Positions 18,025 to 25,728 of a stretch of DNA of 52,308 nt are shown in pieces (the stretch's first letter is position 1; every line of letters starts with the position of its first letter). This DNA is from Treponema sp. (GTDB lineage: Bacteria; Spirochaetota; Spirochaetia; Treponematales; Treponemataceae). The translations under genes were made by a program, and so were the position numbers. The notes under the pieces were generated by a model. It was given only the letters and a program-made list of their open reading frames with translations. It made no database searches and had not been told where the DNA came from. The stretch lies in the NCBI GenBank assembly GCA_016293005.1, contig JAEDFA010000004.1, positions 1 to 52,308 on the forward strand, written 5' to 3'.

Positions 18025-19328
18025 GTTAAATTTTTGATTCTTTCAAGTAAAGTCGGATGAGAATAATTCCAGAAAGCGTAAATTTTTGACGGAATAAGTT
18101 CTGAAAGATTTTCACTATTAAGTTTTATGAGTCCTGAAACAAGCGCATCGGGATTTTTTGTAATTTCTTTTGAAAAGTTATCAGCCTGATATTCATCTTT
18201 GCGCGACATAAAATTCGTAACAGGCGTAATCAAGAATGAAAGCTCAGACCAAACCATCGACGAAAGAAAAAGTCCCACAAACTGAAGCGACGGCGGAACA
18301 ATTGCTCCTTCGCAAAAACCAAATCCGAATCCTGTATAAATTGAAATATGAGTCGAACAGAAAAACAAAAGGTACATCAAAAGAACGACAAAAGGAACTG
18401 AAAGAACAAACCGTTTTACAATATGCTTTAATTTGTAATGACCAAGTTCGTGCCCTAAAACCGCTTCGATTTCTTGTGGCGTAAGCTGAGAAACAAGCGT
18501 ATCAAAAAGAACAATCCGTTTAGATTTTCCCATTCCGCCGAAATACGCATTTGAATGACCACTTCGCTTTGAAGCATCCATTAAAAAAACGCCGCTGGAT
18601 TTAAATCCAGTTTTTGCAAGAAGATTTTCAAGGCGCGTTTTTAATTCCCCATCCTCAAGCGGAGAAAATTTATTGAAAACAGGCGCAATCACAAGCGGAT
18701 AAAGAACCTGCATTACAAGAGAGAACAAAAACATCACCGCAGCAAGAAAAATCCACCAGAATTTAGGGAATGCCGACATAACTCCAATCATCGCAAAAAG
18801 CAGAATTGCCGTAAAAATCATCGAAACGATAAAACCTTTAACCTGATCTAAAAGCCAGAGTTTTAAAGTCATCTTTGAAAAACCGAATTGTTTTTCGATT
18901 TTAAATTCTGAATAAAGTGAAAATGGAACAGAAATTATTAATTCCGGGATTGAAGCAAGAAAAAAGAACAAAAAAGCCGAAATAAAAGTCTGAATAAAAC
19001 CTGAAGGAATTCCGTTGAAAAGACATTTATTTAAAAGCCATGGGTAAAATCCCGAAAGCGCAAGAAAAAGCGTTAATGCCACAGAAACAAGTGCCTGAGG
19101 AATTGAAAAAAAATATTTTACATTTTCGTAATCTGAAATCTTTTTTAATTTTTCCCGGTCAAAAACGGCTGCACTCGGAATATTTTCAAGTTCTTTTGGG
19201 AAAACGCCTGAAGTTTTTTTTCTAGAAAGAAAATTTATAAAATCTAAAATCTGATTAACAAAAAACGAAAGAAGCGTTCCTGCGACAAAAAGAATCACAA
19301 ACGGATTTGAAATATTTATGTTATTCAT
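18012..19328 (-). CDS. M48 family membrane metalloprotease (Ste24/CAAX protease-like)
   Basis: The 438-residue protein has several hydrophobic membrane segments in its first half, then the zinc site H-E-L-G-H (293-297) within G-H-E-L-G-H-Y, and the downstream Glu ligand in S-R-K-D-E-Y-Q-A-D (E379). The layout (four or so N-terminal helices, a conserved S-N-A-Y-F-G-G segment before the zinc motif, and one or two further helices) matches Ste24/CAAX prenyl protease 1 homologues rather than the shorter HtpX. Bacterial members are thought to act in membrane protein quality control. A good ribosome-binding site (AGGTGAGG) precedes the ATG. It sits between the rRNA methyltransferase and pfkA, same strand. 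Confidence 0.92.
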   Translation of the reverse strand: MNNINISNPFVILFVAGTLLSFFVNQILDFINFLSRKKTSGVFPKELENIPSAAVFDREKLKKISDYENVKYFFSIPQALVSVALTLFLALSGFYPWLLNKCLFNGIPSGFIQTFISAFLFFFLASIPELIISVPFSLYSEFKIEKQFGFSKMTLKLWLLDQVKGFIVSMIFTAILLFAMIGVMSAFPKFWWIFLAAVMFLFSLVMQVLYPLVIAPVFNKFSPLEDGELKTRLENLLAKTGFKSSGVFLMDASKRSGHSNAYFGGMGKSKRIVLFDTLVSQLTPQEIEAVLGHELGHYKLKHIVKRFVLSVPFVVLLMYLLFFCSTHISIYTGFGFGFCEGAIVPPSLQFVGLFLSSMVWSELSFLITPVTNFMSRKDEYQADNFSKEITKNPDALVSGLIKLNSENLSELIPSKIYAFWNYSHPTLLERIKNLTLKS

Positions 19329-19369
19329 ACAAACCTCACCTTTTTAGAAAAATATAGGAAAACTAAAAA

Positions 19370-20155
19370 TTATAAAGTCCTTCGATAAATTTCATAAAGT
19401 AAAATTCCTGAAGCGACGCTGACATTAAGACTATCGATTTTTCCTGAAGTTGGAATTGAAACAGTATAATCGCACTGTTCCTGAAGAAGTTTTGAAAGCC
19501 CCGAACCTTCGCTTCCCATTATGACGGCTTTTTTTTCTGCAAACTCAATTTTATTTAAAGGACTTCCACCAGCATCGGCTGCGTAAACCCAGAATCCGTT
19601 TTCTTTTAAAATTTGAACAGTTCTGACAAGATTTGACACGATGGAAATTGGAACCCACGCAACAGAACCGGCACTTGTTCTTGCAATTACTTCGTTTTGT
19701 TCAATATCTTTTACACCGCGCCTTTCCGGGAAAATTACAAGATCCACGGCAAACTGGTCACAGCTTCGAATGATTGCTCCAGCATTGTGCGGGTCTGTTA
19801 TGCTGTCTAAAATTACGACAGTTTTTTTTGATTTTTCACTGTTATTTTCTAAAATCCACTGATTAAAATCGACAAGATTTATAGAAGATTCTGATTCTTT
19901 TGTTAATAAAGAAAGAACGATTCCGCGGTGATCCTGAGACTGAAGCGGCAAATCCTTTACCATTTGATTTAATTCAAGTTCAGAAACCAAAGTACAAGGA
20001 ATTTCAGATTCTTTAGCGATTGAAATGATTTTTTTTACTCTTGGACCGATTTTACTGTAGAAGATTTCGATTTTTTGAGAATCAGATTTGTTCTGTTTTG
20101 CTTTTAAAACTCGTTCTTCTACAGCGTGAAAGCCTGTAATTATTTTCCGCAGCAT
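19370..20155 (-). CDS. rlmB: SpoU-family 2'-O-ribose methyltransferase (RlmB-like)
   Basis: The enzyme methylates a ribose 2'-OH of rRNA (23S G2251 in E. coli) with S-adenosylmethionine. I choose ATG 20155, which places I-T-G-F-H-A-V-E-E at the very N-terminus as in RlmB; a GTG further upstream would add 11 basic residues. The substrate-binding L30-like N-domain is followed by the trefoil-knot motifs: D-P-H-N-A-G-A-I-I-R-S, I-M-G-S-E-G-S-G and S-L-N-V-S-V-A-S-G-I-L-L-Y-E. The 261-residue length is normal. The start overlaps the end of the upstream ychJ-like gene by 16 nt, so translation is probably coupled. The exact target nucleotide is inferred from the family. Confidence 0.88.
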   Translation of the reverse strand: MLRKIITGFHAVEERVLKAKQNKSDSQKIEIFYSKIGPRVKKIISIAKESEIPCTLVSELELNQMVKDLPLQSQDHRGIVLSLLTKESESSINLVDFNQWILENNSEKSKKTVVILDSITDPHNAGAIIRSCDQFAVDLVIFPERRGVKDIEQNEVIARTSAGSVAWVPISIVSNLVRTVQILKENGFWVYAADAGGSPLNKIEFAEKKAVIMGSEGSGLSKLLQEQCDYTVSIPTSGKIDSLNVSVASGILLYEIYRRTL

Positions 20156-20640
20156 TTTTTGTATTTTTTGCCGCTTCCGCAAGGACACGGATCATTTCTT
20201 CCGATTTTTTCACCTTCGCGTTTTACAGTTGTTGTGATGATGTTTCCTGCAACATACTTCCATTCACCGTTGATTTTTTTAAACGCTGCAACTTCATGAT
20301 GAACATCGTGCATTTGTTTTAATGTATAATCAGCAGTAAATTCTACAACACCTTCATCATCGCCTTCCTGACCTTTTTCTGTGCGCAGAATTTTAAGACC
20401 ATTCCAAGTTGAATTACGACTCCAGTCTTCTGTTGCTTTTTTGTCGATGTCAGCAATTCCTTCACCTTCTTCACATGAATTAATGATGAAGTCAATTTCA
20501 TGGACAACATACGCTGTATAACGGGCACGCATTAAAGATTCGGCTGTAAGAGCCTTTGAAGTATTTTTTATAATTGGTTCACAACATTCGCCGTATTTTT
20601 TTCCTGAACCACACGGACATAAATCAATTTTTTCACTCAT
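20140..20640 (-). CDS. ychJ: YchJ-family protein with two SEC-C zinc motifs
   Basis: The 166-residue protein has the UPF0225/YchJ layout: an N-terminal SEC-C motif (C8-P-C10-G-S-G-K-K-Y-G-E-C19-C20), the family core with S-L-M-R-A-R-Y-T-A-Y and W-x-G-L-K-I-L, and a second SEC-C motif at the C-terminus (N-D-P-C-P-C-G-S-G-K-K-Y-K-K-C-C). SEC-C motifs bind zinc and, in SecA, contact SecB and ribosomes; the YchJ role itself is unknown. There is no ribosome-binding site, and TATAGT lies 6 nt before the ATG at 17 bp from ATGACA, which suggests a leaderless mRNA. It is the first gene of a unit with rlmB and probably the M48 protease. Confidence 0.9.
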   Translation of the reverse strand: MSEKIDLCPCGSGKKYGECCEPIIKNTSKALTAESLMRARYTAYVVHEIDFIINSCEEGEGIADIDKKATEDWSRNSTWNGLKILRTEKGQEGDDEGVVEFTADYTLKQMHDVHHEVAAFKKINGEWKYVAGNIITTTVKREGEKIGRNDPCPCGSGKKYKKCCGK

Positions 20641-20646
20641 AAATCT

Positions 20647-20675
20647 ACTATATCAAAAAAATTACAGATTGTCAT
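20647..20675 (-). promoter_or_regulatory. Promoter of ychJ, probably leaderless
   Basis: On the minus strand ATGACA (20670-20675) and TATAGT (20647-20652) are spaced 17 bp, and only 6 nt lie between the -10 box and the start codon at 20640. Confidence 0.6.
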
Positions 20676-20696
20676 TAACGAAAAACTAAAACAAAC

Positions 20697-22181
20697 CTAG
20701 TTGCAGACAAAAACAGTATCATTGTCTTTGCACAAATGCTGAGCCGCAAAACGCCCTGCACAGACTGCAATTGGAAGACCGCCCGGCATCATAGTCCTTT
20801 GGCTTGCAAAATATAACCCTTTAACAGACTGAGATTTTATTGGATAATTCCACTGCTTTCCGCGAGGTTCCCAGACACTCATCCAACTTCCCTGAAAAGA
20901 ATTACAATAGCGTTCATAAGTCATTGGAGTTGCGACATCAATAACTTCGATATTTTCTTTTATTCCCGGAATCGTTTTTTCAAGCGCATCTATAAATTTT
21001 TCTGCAAGAAGCTGTTTTTTTTCTTTGTAAGTTCCATCTTCTTTTGCCTTTTTCCAGTAATCATAACAATGACCTAAAAGAAGACATGTTAAAGTCGTGC
21101 AGTTTTCCGGGGAATGATTTTTGTAAAGCGCATAATTATTTATTCGAAGTTCGTTAAAGTCTATGCCACCTGCTGAAAAAGCTTCATCAAGAGAAATTAC
21201 AAAACATCTTGGAAGATTTTCAAGATTCATTTTTACGCCAAGACAGATAAACATATTCTGTTCCGTGACAACATTTTTACGCATTTTTTTGCACCATTTT
21301 TCATTAAGCGGTTTTTCAAAAAGAAAATCAATTGCTTTACGGGTATCTTGCGTTACAATAACATTTTCACATTCAATAAAACCGTTTGAAGTCTGAATTC
21401 CTGAAATTTTCCCATCTTTTAAAATGATTTTTTCTGCCATCGTCCTATACTGAATTGTTCCGCCTAAAGAAGTAAAAGTGTCCGCCATATTCTGCGTTAA
21501 CCGCAAAGAACCACCTTCAGGATAACCGCAATCTCCGCTTGCAAAAGATGCCAAAGTATAGATAAAACTCAAGGCATTGTATCTTAAACCAATTACAGAA
21601 AGTAAAAGCGAACGGATATCTTTATTTTTAAATCGGTTTATGTAATGCGTGTAAGATTCATTATTAAGACGGTTTAATTTTAATCCCGCCGGAATCATTT
21701 TTATTAGTTCAAAAATTGAAGGTTTTGTTTTTTCTGAAACTTTAACTTTTATAATATCCTGAACAACCATGTGAACATTCAAAAATGCCTTTACATCCGC
21801 ACAAAGCCTGTTAATCATTTTTGTGTCTTCTGGAGCATATTCCAGAAAATGGCTTCTCAATTTTTTTAAATCCCTGAAAAGACAGAGTTTGCGTCCGTCT
21901 TTGATGAATGTATAAATCGGGTCTTTGTAAAAAATCGGATTATTTTCTTTTAACGCACCAACCTGTTTCCAGACTTTATTAAGCGCAAGTTTTTCTGACG
22001 AACCGGTGAGCCAGTGCATTCCACCTTCAAAAAGGTAATTTTTACGCTTCCAGCTTGTAGAAAGTCCGCCGGGAATTATATGGCTTTCAAGAATTGTTGT
22101 TTTAAAACCTGAACGCGCAGAATAAACGCCTGCAGAAAGACCTGCAATTCCTGCACCAATAATGACAACATTTTTAGACAT
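20697..22181 (-). CDS. CrtI/carotenoid isomerase-like FAD-dependent oxidoreductase
   Basis: The 494-residue flavoprotein opens with a Rossmann FAD-binding motif V-V-I-I-G-A-G-I-A-G (G9, G11, G14) and the second-Gly-pair E-x-x-x-x-P-G-G-L-S motif typical of phytoene desaturase and carotenoid isomerase relatives. The C-terminal V-K-G-L-Y-F-A-S plus M-P-G-G-L-P-I-A-V-C-A-G-R matches the usual FAD-closing block. The family covers desaturases, isomerases and retinol saturases, so the substrate cannot be assigned. No carotenoid or isoprenoid genes are nearby, which argues against a classical carotenoid role. AGGA lies 9 nt before the ATG; an upstream promoter overlaps a perfect inverted repeat. Confidence 0.85.
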   Translation of the reverse strand: MSKNVVIIGAGIAGLSAGVYSARSGFKTTILESHIIPGGLSTSWKRKNYLFEGGMHWLTGSSEKLALNKVWKQVGALKENNPIFYKDPIYTFIKDGRKLCLFRDLKKLRSHFLEYAPEDTKMINRLCADVKAFLNVHMVVQDIIKVKVSEKTKPSIFELIKMIPAGLKLNRLNNESYTHYINRFKNKDIRSLLLSVIGLRYNALSFIYTLASFASGDCGYPEGGSLRLTQNMADTFTSLGGTIQYRTMAEKIILKDGKISGIQTSNGFIECENVIVTQDTRKAIDFLFEKPLNEKWCKKMRKNVVTEQNMFICLGVKMNLENLPRCFVISLDEAFSAGGIDFNELRINNYALYKNHSPENCTTLTCLLLGHCYDYWKKAKEDGTYKEKKQLLAEKFIDALEKTIPGIKENIEVIDVATPMTYERYCNSFQGSWMSVWEPRGKQWNYPIKSQSVKGLYFASQRTMMPGGLPIAVCAGRFAAQHLCKDNDTVFVCN

Positions 22182-22213
22182 TTTTATGATTCCTGCTTTG
22201 TTTTTTTATTGAA

Positions 22214-22242
22214 GAAAAATTAAAATTCTGTTTTAATTTTTC
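22214..22242. terminator. AT-only perfect hairpin between Rsm22-like and CrtI-like genes
   Basis: GAAAAATTAAAA and TTTTAATTTTTC form a perfect 12-bp stem with a 5-nt loop. It contains almost no G+C, so it is at best a weak terminator for the Rsm22-like gene that stops at 22315. Confidence 0.3.
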
Positions 22243-22243
22243 T

Positions 22244-22274
22244 TTTTTGACAGTTTAACACACAATGTCAAAAA
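22244..22274. promoter_or_regulatory. Perfect 9-bp inverted repeat at the promoter of the CrtI-like gene
   Basis: TTTTTGACA and TGTCAAAAA are 13 bp apart. On the minus strand they bracket a plausible promoter (TTTACA, 17 bp, TAAACT), so the repeat could be an operator. The regulator is unknown. Confidence 0.35.
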
Positions 22275-22314
22275 TGTAAAATTTTGTTATAAAAATGCGC
22301 CGAATTTAATTTTA

Positions 22315-23664
22315 TCACCCTATTACAATTATTTTTGCCCCGGATTTTGAATCTAGAGGAAGACTTTCAAATTTTTTATTCAATTTTATTTGAAGTAAGT
22401 CGCCTGATTTTATTCCGCAATTTTTTTGATCGCAGATAATCAAGAACCCTTTTTCGCTGCAAGCATAAAACGCACTTTTAAACGGCGGAAGCAAAAAAGA
22501 ATCGCTTGCAATACGAACAGAAAGAACGGAAGAATCTTTTTCTTCTATATATTTTTTTGTTCCTGCAAAAATAAAACTCATCGTAAGCCTTGTTTTTGAA
22601 AGATTTGCAGAATCAGAAAGTTTCAAAAGTTTTTTTGGAGAATCTTCGGTTGTTAATGCAAAATTACACCATTTTGATTTTCCGCCTTTTCTGGCATTTT
22701 TGCCGTTCATACAGCATTTTTCAGTGTGAGTACATGGAGCAAAAATGCTTTTACCGTTTAAAATAAACTGTGAACGGCATAAACTTATAAAATGAGCCGC
22801 ATTTGGAAGACCTGGTTCAAAAATGAAAAACGATGCATCGCCCTTTGCGTAATTTAAAAGCGTTTTCACGGATTCACAGGCACAAGATTCATAAGTTTTA
22901 GTTGTATTCTGATTTATTTCGTTGAACATATTTGCCGCGGTAATCAGTTTTACCTTGTTTTTTAAATTCGTTCCGAGTTCACCTTTTACGCGGATAATAT
23001 TCCAGGAAGGTTCTGCGTTTTCAGAAGGTGGCGGACATTTTGCAGCAACAGAATAATAAAGATCTTCTCCAAGCGAAAGCGCTTTTGAAGAAATGTCAAG
23101 ACAATACCATGTAAGCTTTAAATTCCTGAGTTTTGGAAAAGAAAGCCAGAGCGAAATTACAACCGTCAAAGGTCCGCTTCCTAAATCTGCACAAAAATCT
23201 TCATCAGAAAGGTTAAAATCTTCTTCGCGGAATTTAGAAAAAACTTTCACGAGCCGAACAATATTCCACCACGAAAAATATCTTGTATACGCAGAAAGGT
23301 CTTCCACAGAATTCATATAGCCAAGCCTGCGGTTTTCCCGGTCGTCAGTCAGACTGTGGCTCAAAGAATTTATACATTTTGGAAGATTTAAAAGCTGTTT
23401 TGCACTGAGCGGAGAAGAATGCTGAACGATTTCGTCGAAATTTTCAAGAACATATTTTTCATTTTTTCCAAGAAAACCAAAATCTTTCATTCCGTCTTTT
23501 AAAATTAATTCTGCATCAAAAGATTCTTTTGAAAAATCCTTAAAAATCGGTTTTTCCGCTTTTTTATAATTGAATTCTTTTAAGCTTGCACGATTTTTTT
23601 TGGGATTTTTTAATTTTTCACCATTTTTTTTTGATTTCTGAAATTTTTCGTAAAATTTTTCCAT
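22315..23664 (-). CDS. Rsm22-like small-ribosomal-subunit methyltransferase
   Basis: The 449-residue protein has an S-adenosylmethionine fold (A-D-L-G-S-G-P-L-T-V at about residue 165) and the later Rsm22 signature: F-E-P-G-L-P followed by A-P-C-T-H-T-E-K-C-C and K-W-C-N-F-A-L. In the family this Cys-rich block binds an iron-sulfur cluster, and mitochondrial Rsm22 is needed for small-subunit assembly. The N-terminal 60 residues are very Lys-rich, as expected for an RNA-binding tail. It starts 40 nt after the MerR stop, so it is probably the last gene of the der-merR unit. Homology is judged from motifs; the exact rRNA target is unknown. Confidence 0.8.
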   Translation of the reverse strand: MEKFYEKFQKSKKNGEKLKNPKKNRASLKEFNYKKAEKPIFKDFSKESFDAELILKDGMKDFGFLGKNEKYVLENFDEIVQHSSPLSAKQLLNLPKCINSLSHSLTDDRENRRLGYMNSVEDLSAYTRYFSWWNIVRLVKVFSKFREEDFNLSDEDFCADLGSGPLTVVISLWLSFPKLRNLKLTWYCLDISSKALSLGEDLYYSVAAKCPPPSENAEPSWNIIRVKGELGTNLKNKVKLITAANMFNEINQNTTKTYESCACESVKTLLNYAKGDASFFIFEPGLPNAAHFISLCRSQFILNGKSIFAPCTHTEKCCMNGKNARKGGKSKWCNFALTTEDSPKKLLKLSDSANLSKTRLTMSFIFAGTKKYIEEKDSSVLSVRIASDSFLLPPFKSAFYACSEKGFLIICDQKNCGIKSGDLLQIKLNKKFESLPLDSKSGAKIIVIG

Positions 23665-23704
23665 AAGTTTTTATTTTCCCACAAAGATTTGCAATCGCCT
23701 GATT

Positions 23705-24034
23705 TTATTTCTTAAAAGAATTTTTTAAATTTTTCACAAAATCGTAAAGTTCAAGAAGTTCTTTACGCATTTTTCTGATTTCGATAATTGCAAGAGAATT
23801 TTCCTCAATTTGTTCAGAATCTTTTATCAGCTGAGCTTTTGCGCCTTCTATCGTAAATTTTTTCTCATAAATTAAATATTTCAGCCTGTAAATTTTTTCA
23901 AGTTCGCTTTGAGAATAAAGTCTTCGACCACCAAAATCTTTCTGAGGCGCAATTCCAGGAACAATCGTTTCCCAATAACGCAGAATATGAGCTTTTACAC
24001 CTGTTAACGCTTCTACATCACCAATTGAATACAT
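23705..24034 (-). CDS. MerR-family transcriptional regulator
   Basis: This short 109-residue protein has the MerR winged helix at its N-terminus: Y-S-I-G-D-V-E-A-L-T-G-V, then I-L-R-Y-W-E and R-R-L-Y-S-Q-S-E-L-E (residues 2-51), followed by a coiled-coil dimerisation helix. There is no effector domain with conserved cysteines, so it is not a metal sensor; it resembles the small HTH-only group. The ATG follows the der stop codon with no gap (TAA-ATG), which gives strong translational coupling. Its targets cannot be read from the sequence. Confidence 0.9.
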   Translation of the reverse strand: MYSIGDVEALTGVKAHILRYWETIVPGIAPQKDFGGRRLYSQSELEKIYRLKYLIYEKKFTIEGAKAQLIKDSEQIEENSLAIIEIRKMRKELLELYDFVKNLKNSFKK

Positions 24035-25534
24035 TTAAAGTTCTCTGTCTTCCCATTTTTTGCGGCTCTGTTTTAATTCAATCTGAACAGGAATTTTATC
24101 AAACCCAAGATCAGAACGAATTCGGTTTTTTAAATAAGTTATATAAGATTCCTGAACGACTTCTGGCCGCGTTGCAAAAATTTTAAAAACAACAGGATTC
24201 ACGCCAGACTGAACCATATAACGGATTTTAAACTGACCTGAACGGCTCTGTGGCGGCGGATATTTAAAAATCCAGTCTTTCAAAGCGGCATTTAAAGCTG
24301 AAGTTTCGATTTTTTTATTCAGCTGATTGTAAACTTCAAGCGCAGTATTTAAAAGATCTTTAATTCCAGAACCGTTCAAAGCACTCAACGGAAGAATTGG
24401 AGCGTACTCCATCTGACCAAACATAATGTTTATCCACTGTTTGCGTTCCTTGAAAGTTTTTTTATCCTGATTTTGCGTGTCCCATTTATTTAAAACAAAA
24501 ATTATTCCCCGTCCCCTTTCATAAGCGAGATTGCAGATTTTTTTATCCTGTTCAGCAAGCCCTTCCTGCGCATCAATTAAAAGAAAAACCAGGTCACATT
24601 TATCAAGAGTTTTTATTGCCCTGTTAACTGAATAATATTCGACATTTTCATGAACTTTTGCTTTTTTTCGGATTCCGGCAGTATCTAAAACGATGAAATT
24701 TTTACCGCCGTAACTGAATTTACCTTCTACCGTATCGCGTGTTGTTCCGGCATAGTTGCTTACAATTGAAGATTCTGAATGAGTCAGCCTGTTACTCAAA
24801 GTAGATTTTCCAGTGTTCGGCTTTCCGATGATTGCAATTTTTACAGGTTCTTCTTCTGAAATTTCTTTAACGGCAGAAAAATCAAGTCGTTCCGTGATAC
24901 ATTTTGCAAGAAGCGAAACATTGTCTCCGTGGTCTGCGGAAATAAAAAACAATTCCTGAAATCCGAATTTTGCGTAATTCCATGCAACAGATTCGTTTCT
25001 TCCGCCTTCAGTTTTGTTTACAGCGGCGATAACCTTGCTCCAATATGGACGCAACTGATGAATAAATTCTTCGTCTTCACCTGTAATCTGGTCTGCCTCA
25101 AGCAAAAGAAGAATTAAATCTGCTTTTTTTATCATTTCAAGGGATTTTTCTGCGACAAGTTCATCTAAAACGGCTTCCATTGTACCTTCGTTACGCTGAA
25201 GTTTATAACCGCCTGTGTCCATAAGATGAACCGGCTTTCCTTTAATAAAACAAGTTGCTTCAACAGGGTCACGGGTAACACCTGGAATAGAATCTACAAT
25301 TGCAAGCCGCCGCTGCGTAAACCGATTAAAAAGAGTTGATTTTCCGACATTAGGTCTTCCTGCAATCACAACGAGAGGAAGATTTTCAAAATGTTTTAAA
25401 GAAAGCCCGTCTTTTTCTGAAAGATTTTCCTCTTCATCAGAAATTTTTTGTAAATCATCGTCCAGTTGATTCTGCTGAGAAAAAAGAATTTTATTGTTTT
25501 TTGGTTTTGAAAAATCAGGTTTCTTTTTTGCCAT
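24035..25534 (-). CDS. der: Ribosome biogenesis GTPase Der (EngA)
   Basis: The 499-residue protein carries two tandem GTPase domains, the hallmark of Der, which matures the 50S subunit. The first P-loop is G-R-P-N-V-G-K-S-T (59-67) with D-T-G-G and N-K-T-E; the second is G-K-P-N-T-G-K-S-T (about 235) with D-T-A-G and N-K-W-D. A KH-like domain with P-P-P-Q-S-R-S-G closes the protein. About 50 polar residues precede the first G domain, longer than usual for the family. GGGA precedes the ATG. The promoter lies about 115 bp upstream, leaving a leader with two hairpins. Confidence 0.96.
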   Translation of the reverse strand: MAKKKPDFSKPKNNKILFSQQNQLDDDLQKISDEEENLSEKDGLSLKHFENLPLVVIAGRPNVGKSTLFNRFTQRRLAIVDSIPGVTRDPVEATCFIKGKPVHLMDTGGYKLQRNEGTMEAVLDELVAEKSLEMIKKADLILLLLEADQITGEDEEFIHQLRPYWSKVIAAVNKTEGGRNESVAWNYAKFGFQELFFISADHGDNVSLLAKCITERLDFSAVKEISEEEPVKIAIIGKPNTGKSTLSNRLTHSESSIVSNYAGTTRDTVEGKFSYGGKNFIVLDTAGIRKKAKVHENVEYYSVNRAIKTLDKCDLVFLLIDAQEGLAEQDKKICNLAYERGRGIIFVLNKWDTQNQDKKTFKERKQWINIMFGQMEYAPILPLSALNGSGIKDLLNTALEVYNQLNKKIETSALNAALKDWIFKYPPPQSRSGQFKIRYMVQSGVNPVVFKIFATRPEVVQESYITYLKNRIRSDLGFDKIPVQIELKQSRKKWEDREL

Positions 25535-25680
25535 TATATTTTCCCGTTTAAAGTTATCGCTAAAAACTGAAATTTTTACAAATTTACATAAATTAAATTC
25601 AGTTTATCTTAAAAATCAAAAAATTCTATAGGAATTTTCTTAGAATTCACATTATAAAACATTTTTGCACTTTATTTAAA
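25535..25680 (-). promoter_or_regulatory. Promoter and structured leader of der-merR
   Basis: On the minus strand TTTAAA (25675-25680) and TATAAT (25651-25656) are spaced 18 bp. The resulting leader of about 110 nt has two hairpins, AATTCTA/TAGAATT (25622-25647) and AAACTGAA/TTCAGTTT (25564-25605). Confidence 0.45.
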
Positions 25681-25728
25681 GGGCACACTTTTGAAAAACG
25701 CACATTTGGCAATTTTTTTTAATTTTTT

